From Chionis minor (Eukaryota > Chordata > Aves > Charadriiformes > Chionididae): a stretch of 64,000 bases of DNA. Made by a program: the position numbers and the translations under genes. Below the pieces are notes generated by a model. It saw nothing but the letters and a program-made list of their open reading frames with translations. It was not told the DNA's origin and did not search any database. Below are positions 60,816-64,000 of the stretch, one piece after another. Position 1 is the first letter of the stretch. Each line of letters opens with the position of its first letter. Where the stretch lies: the NCBI GenBank assembly GCA_013398295.1, contig VZSF01003595.1, positions 551,190 through 615,189 of the forward strand. The letters are read 5' to 3'.

Positions 60816-63254
60816 GGCCCTGAACAGGGCCCGGCTGAGACTCATCCCTGAAAGTGCCTAGAAGTCAGCAGAAAACGAAAAACGAAGGCACCAGCGCAGT
60901 TTGTGACAGCCGGTTTTAAAACAGGGATACGCACCGTCCCGCCATCCAAAGTGGCCGTCGACCCACGCCGGAGGGTGCAGTGACCTGCAGAATGCCAGCT
61001 CCGTGACATGCCGTGACATGCGGGTGCCACAGGGAGACACAAGCCCACGGCTCCCACCCCGGCAGAGCCCAGGAGAGCAGAGGACTCAGCCACAGCCTTC
61101 ACCTTGGTGCAACACCTCTATTTGTATTTTTACCCTTAATTACATCTCTTTTAATTCCAGACCTTTTACCCCCGTCTAATTGCGGGACCAATTAACCCAT
61201 CCCGGTCCAACAGCAGCCATACCCCCCTTCCCCAGCAGCAGCGCTTGCAGAGCCAGCACAAAGCAGCCACTGCGTTTTCCTTCGCTTTCAAACGTTTTGC
61301 TGGAAAGAGATCCTGTGAAAGGAGTTTTCCTTCAAAACCCAATAAACCCCAGGTACTTCCAGGTAGACAGCAGGTACTTCCATGGTTAGAACAAAAGACA
61401 TCATTAACCTTTACAAAACGCTTCGTGGCTGTTGTGTGGTTTATCCCACCCACGCCCAAGGGTGCTGCACTCCCAAGTGTTGGTGCTGCCCCCGTTAAAG
61501 ACCCCTCAAAGTTCGTCAAAACCAGCAAAGCGACTGGCAGAAACCAGGCGCAGGTTCCTCCTCTGGGCAACTCTCCGCTTTGCCCGGCCGTGGCCCAGCC
61601 GCTGGGAGCACACCCCAGCCCGTTACGGAGTCCTACAGCTCTATAGTTTTAAGTATGGCATGGGAAGGCGGGGTTGGTTCTTTTTTTCCACTGAGGCACT
61701 TAAAATAAAAGTAATTTCTTAAAAGGCAGTACTGCAGTCACTCGTGGACACTTTCACCGTGCGTTGTGTCCCCACGTCCTCCTGCAGCTCATCATCCCGG
61801 CAATCAGGTCACGCTCCGATCAGACCTGCCCGCAGTTATTTGTTCCGGCTTTCTCCCACATCACCAGCCATGTGGAGAAAGGAGCTGCGAAACCACCACC
61901 TTGCGTAAGGGCAGCTCCCTCCGTCCCACGGACACCTGCCACCACCCAGCTCCATTATCGCACACCCAAAACCGCCGCGGGGCTGAAATTTTAATTGCTG
62001 CGTGAATTCAGAGTTGGGAGGCCCGAGAACCCACATGAGGGCAAGCTCTGGTGTTTGCCTGTGCCCGACGCCGCCGGGACACGCGTGGGCAGAGCCGGAG
62101 CAGCCCGGCAGTGGCACCCCACCAACCCTCACCGGGGCCCAGCTGCAGCCTTCTCCCCTTCAGCACAGATCTCGGTTATCCAAACTTGTTCCTTACAGGC
62201 CACAAGGCACTAAAAGCATCTTACACCCCTCTCTTCATCAAGAATAATTAACAATCAGCATCAACTCCAGTCAAATCCTGCTATCCCACCCTTCCAAGAT
62301 CGCATCAGGTCCTGCCAAGGTCAGGGATCAGCTGGAGGCTCCATTCCAACTCCCACCAGGCGCCCTTCCAAAGGCGAGTCACGCTGCCGCTCTCCGCAGG
62401 GACCTTCCTGGTTTTGGGCTACCCAGCCTCCCCCTTCTCCCGCTCCCCGGCACAGTGCAGATAGTTGTTCCCGAGCTCCCACAGCCAGTGACCGCCGCTT
62501 CGCCACCAAACCCCCCACCAGAGACCTCCCTCTCACCCGTTTTTACAGCACGTGGGAACTGCTGCACAACATTGGGTTTAGCTCATTAATACTCTGTATT
62601 TCCACTTAGTGCAAAGCTGGAATGAAAGCACATTCCAAAAGTACTTTAAAGGAAACTAGTAACTTGCAAATTACTAAGTTTGCTTAATAGGCTTTTCATA
62701 AAGTGAAGTGTACCCTGTAACTGGACGATGAGGGCCTCAAGCACTAGCCAGAACACTTCCCAAGCGCCTGGCCCGAGGGCTGCGGATCAGCAGGGATGTC
62801 CCATCCACCACGCAGCCACAGGAGAGTCGGAGCAGGCTGCCAGCCTTTGACCTAACTGCAGGATTACCCTTTTGTTGGTTGTTATTCCCTTAATGCCATA
62901 ACACCGGGGGCAGAAGCTGGCAATTACCGGGCACCGCAGTATTATTAAAGCCTCCCAGCCCCAAAACAATTGGGAGTTTCACATTACATACAATGGCTTA
63001 CACAACTGGAACAGCTGCGTAACATCTGCAGACGGGCACCGAGCCTTGGCCAGCGCTCCAGCTCCTTACGAGAACACTTATACAACCTCAGGAAAAGCAC
63101 AGCGCAAGGATTAGCTACGATTGCCAGGCACGTGTAAGCCTTGCGTAAGGCTGTTTTGCAATACCCTCTGGATGTGGAAGCTATGTAATCACAGTTTAAT
63201 AAGACAGCTAGACATGGAGAACGGCACAAATACTTGTTCACATAACTTGAGACA
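60816..63254. other. Spacer between UBC 3' end and SCARB1 5' end
   Basis: About 2.4 kb separate the UBC poly(A) site from the DNA next to SCARB1 exon 1. I see no coding exon or recognisable repeat. The part nearest SCARB1 is moderately GC-rich; AT-rich patches occur at about 61,100-61,170, 62,570-62,720 and 63,120-63,240. It should contain upstream regulatory DNA of SCARB1, although the core promoter itself probably falls in the single-N gap at 60668. Confidence 0.6.
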
Positions 63255-63337
63255 GTAATTTTCTGGATGCAACAGCTTTATTGGAATGATTAAGTGCAGA
63301 GAAACTTTTACTTAGAAGCAAGCAGCAACTGGCCAGT
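63255..63337 (-). other. UBC: UBC 3' UTR with polyadenylation signal
   Basis: After the TGA stop, the minus strand runs about 60 nt to AATAAA at 63277-63282, followed by GCTGTTGCATCCAG and then T-rich sequence. This short 3' UTR with AATAAAGCTGTTGC is typical of vertebrate polyubiquitin genes. The cleavage point is estimated. Confidence 0.8.

Positions 63338-64000
<663 letters not shown>

Overview
The window is vertebrate nuclear DNA, almost certainly from a bird. CR1 non-LTR retrotransposon fragments are the only dispersed repeats I recognise, introns are short, and the gene pair SCARB1-UBC lies in the order and orientation known from other amniotes. In human the order NCOR2 - SCARB1 - UBC is on chromosome 12; I believe the chicken counterpart is a microchromosome. 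Both genes are on the minus strand, so transcription runs right to left. There is nothing bacterial or viral here, and the many short ORFs outside the exons are noise.

Layout: (1) 1-37.4 kb holds no gene I can support. It is GC-rich unique sequence with AT-rich islands (candidate conserved non-coding elements near 2.8, 10.0, 11.5, 17.1, 18.1 and 29.9 kb), four CR1 fragments, a CR1-seeded (ATCCT)n microsatellite at 2.33 kb and homopolymer runs. It is probably the intergenic space between SCARB1 and its left neighbour, expected to be NCOR2. (2) 37,380-37,660 is an assembly gap. (3) About 37.78-60.67 kb is SCARB1, the scavenger receptor class B HDL/lipid/carotenoid receptor. All 13 exons were placed by reading splice sites. 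Exons 2-5 and 7-11 have exactly the lengths I recall for the human exons. Exon 6 is one codon shorter and so is exon 12. Exon 1 is cut by a single-N gap just after the lost start codon. (4) 60.8-63.25 kb is the short spacer between the two genes. (5) 63,338-64,000 is the 3' end of polyubiquitin (UBC): two complete ubiquitin units, most of a third, and a one-residue Asn tail. The gene continues past the right edge.

The most rewarding observation is that the SR-BI/SR-BII C-terminal switch can be read directly. Exon 12 (126 nt) ends in a stop codon immediately followed by a splice donor. Skipping it joins exon 11 in frame to exon 13, which encodes a different 40-residue tail with an acidic dileucine motif (ETTPLL). 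The assembly has two local problems, both marked by single Ns: a 230-bp duplication inside a CR1 element (41,675-42,135), and a probably misplaced exon 1 contig flanked by two copies of the same 147 bp (60,298-60,815). I found no novel multi-gene system. The interest here lies in SCARB1 isoforms, candidate regulatory islands and assembly repair.
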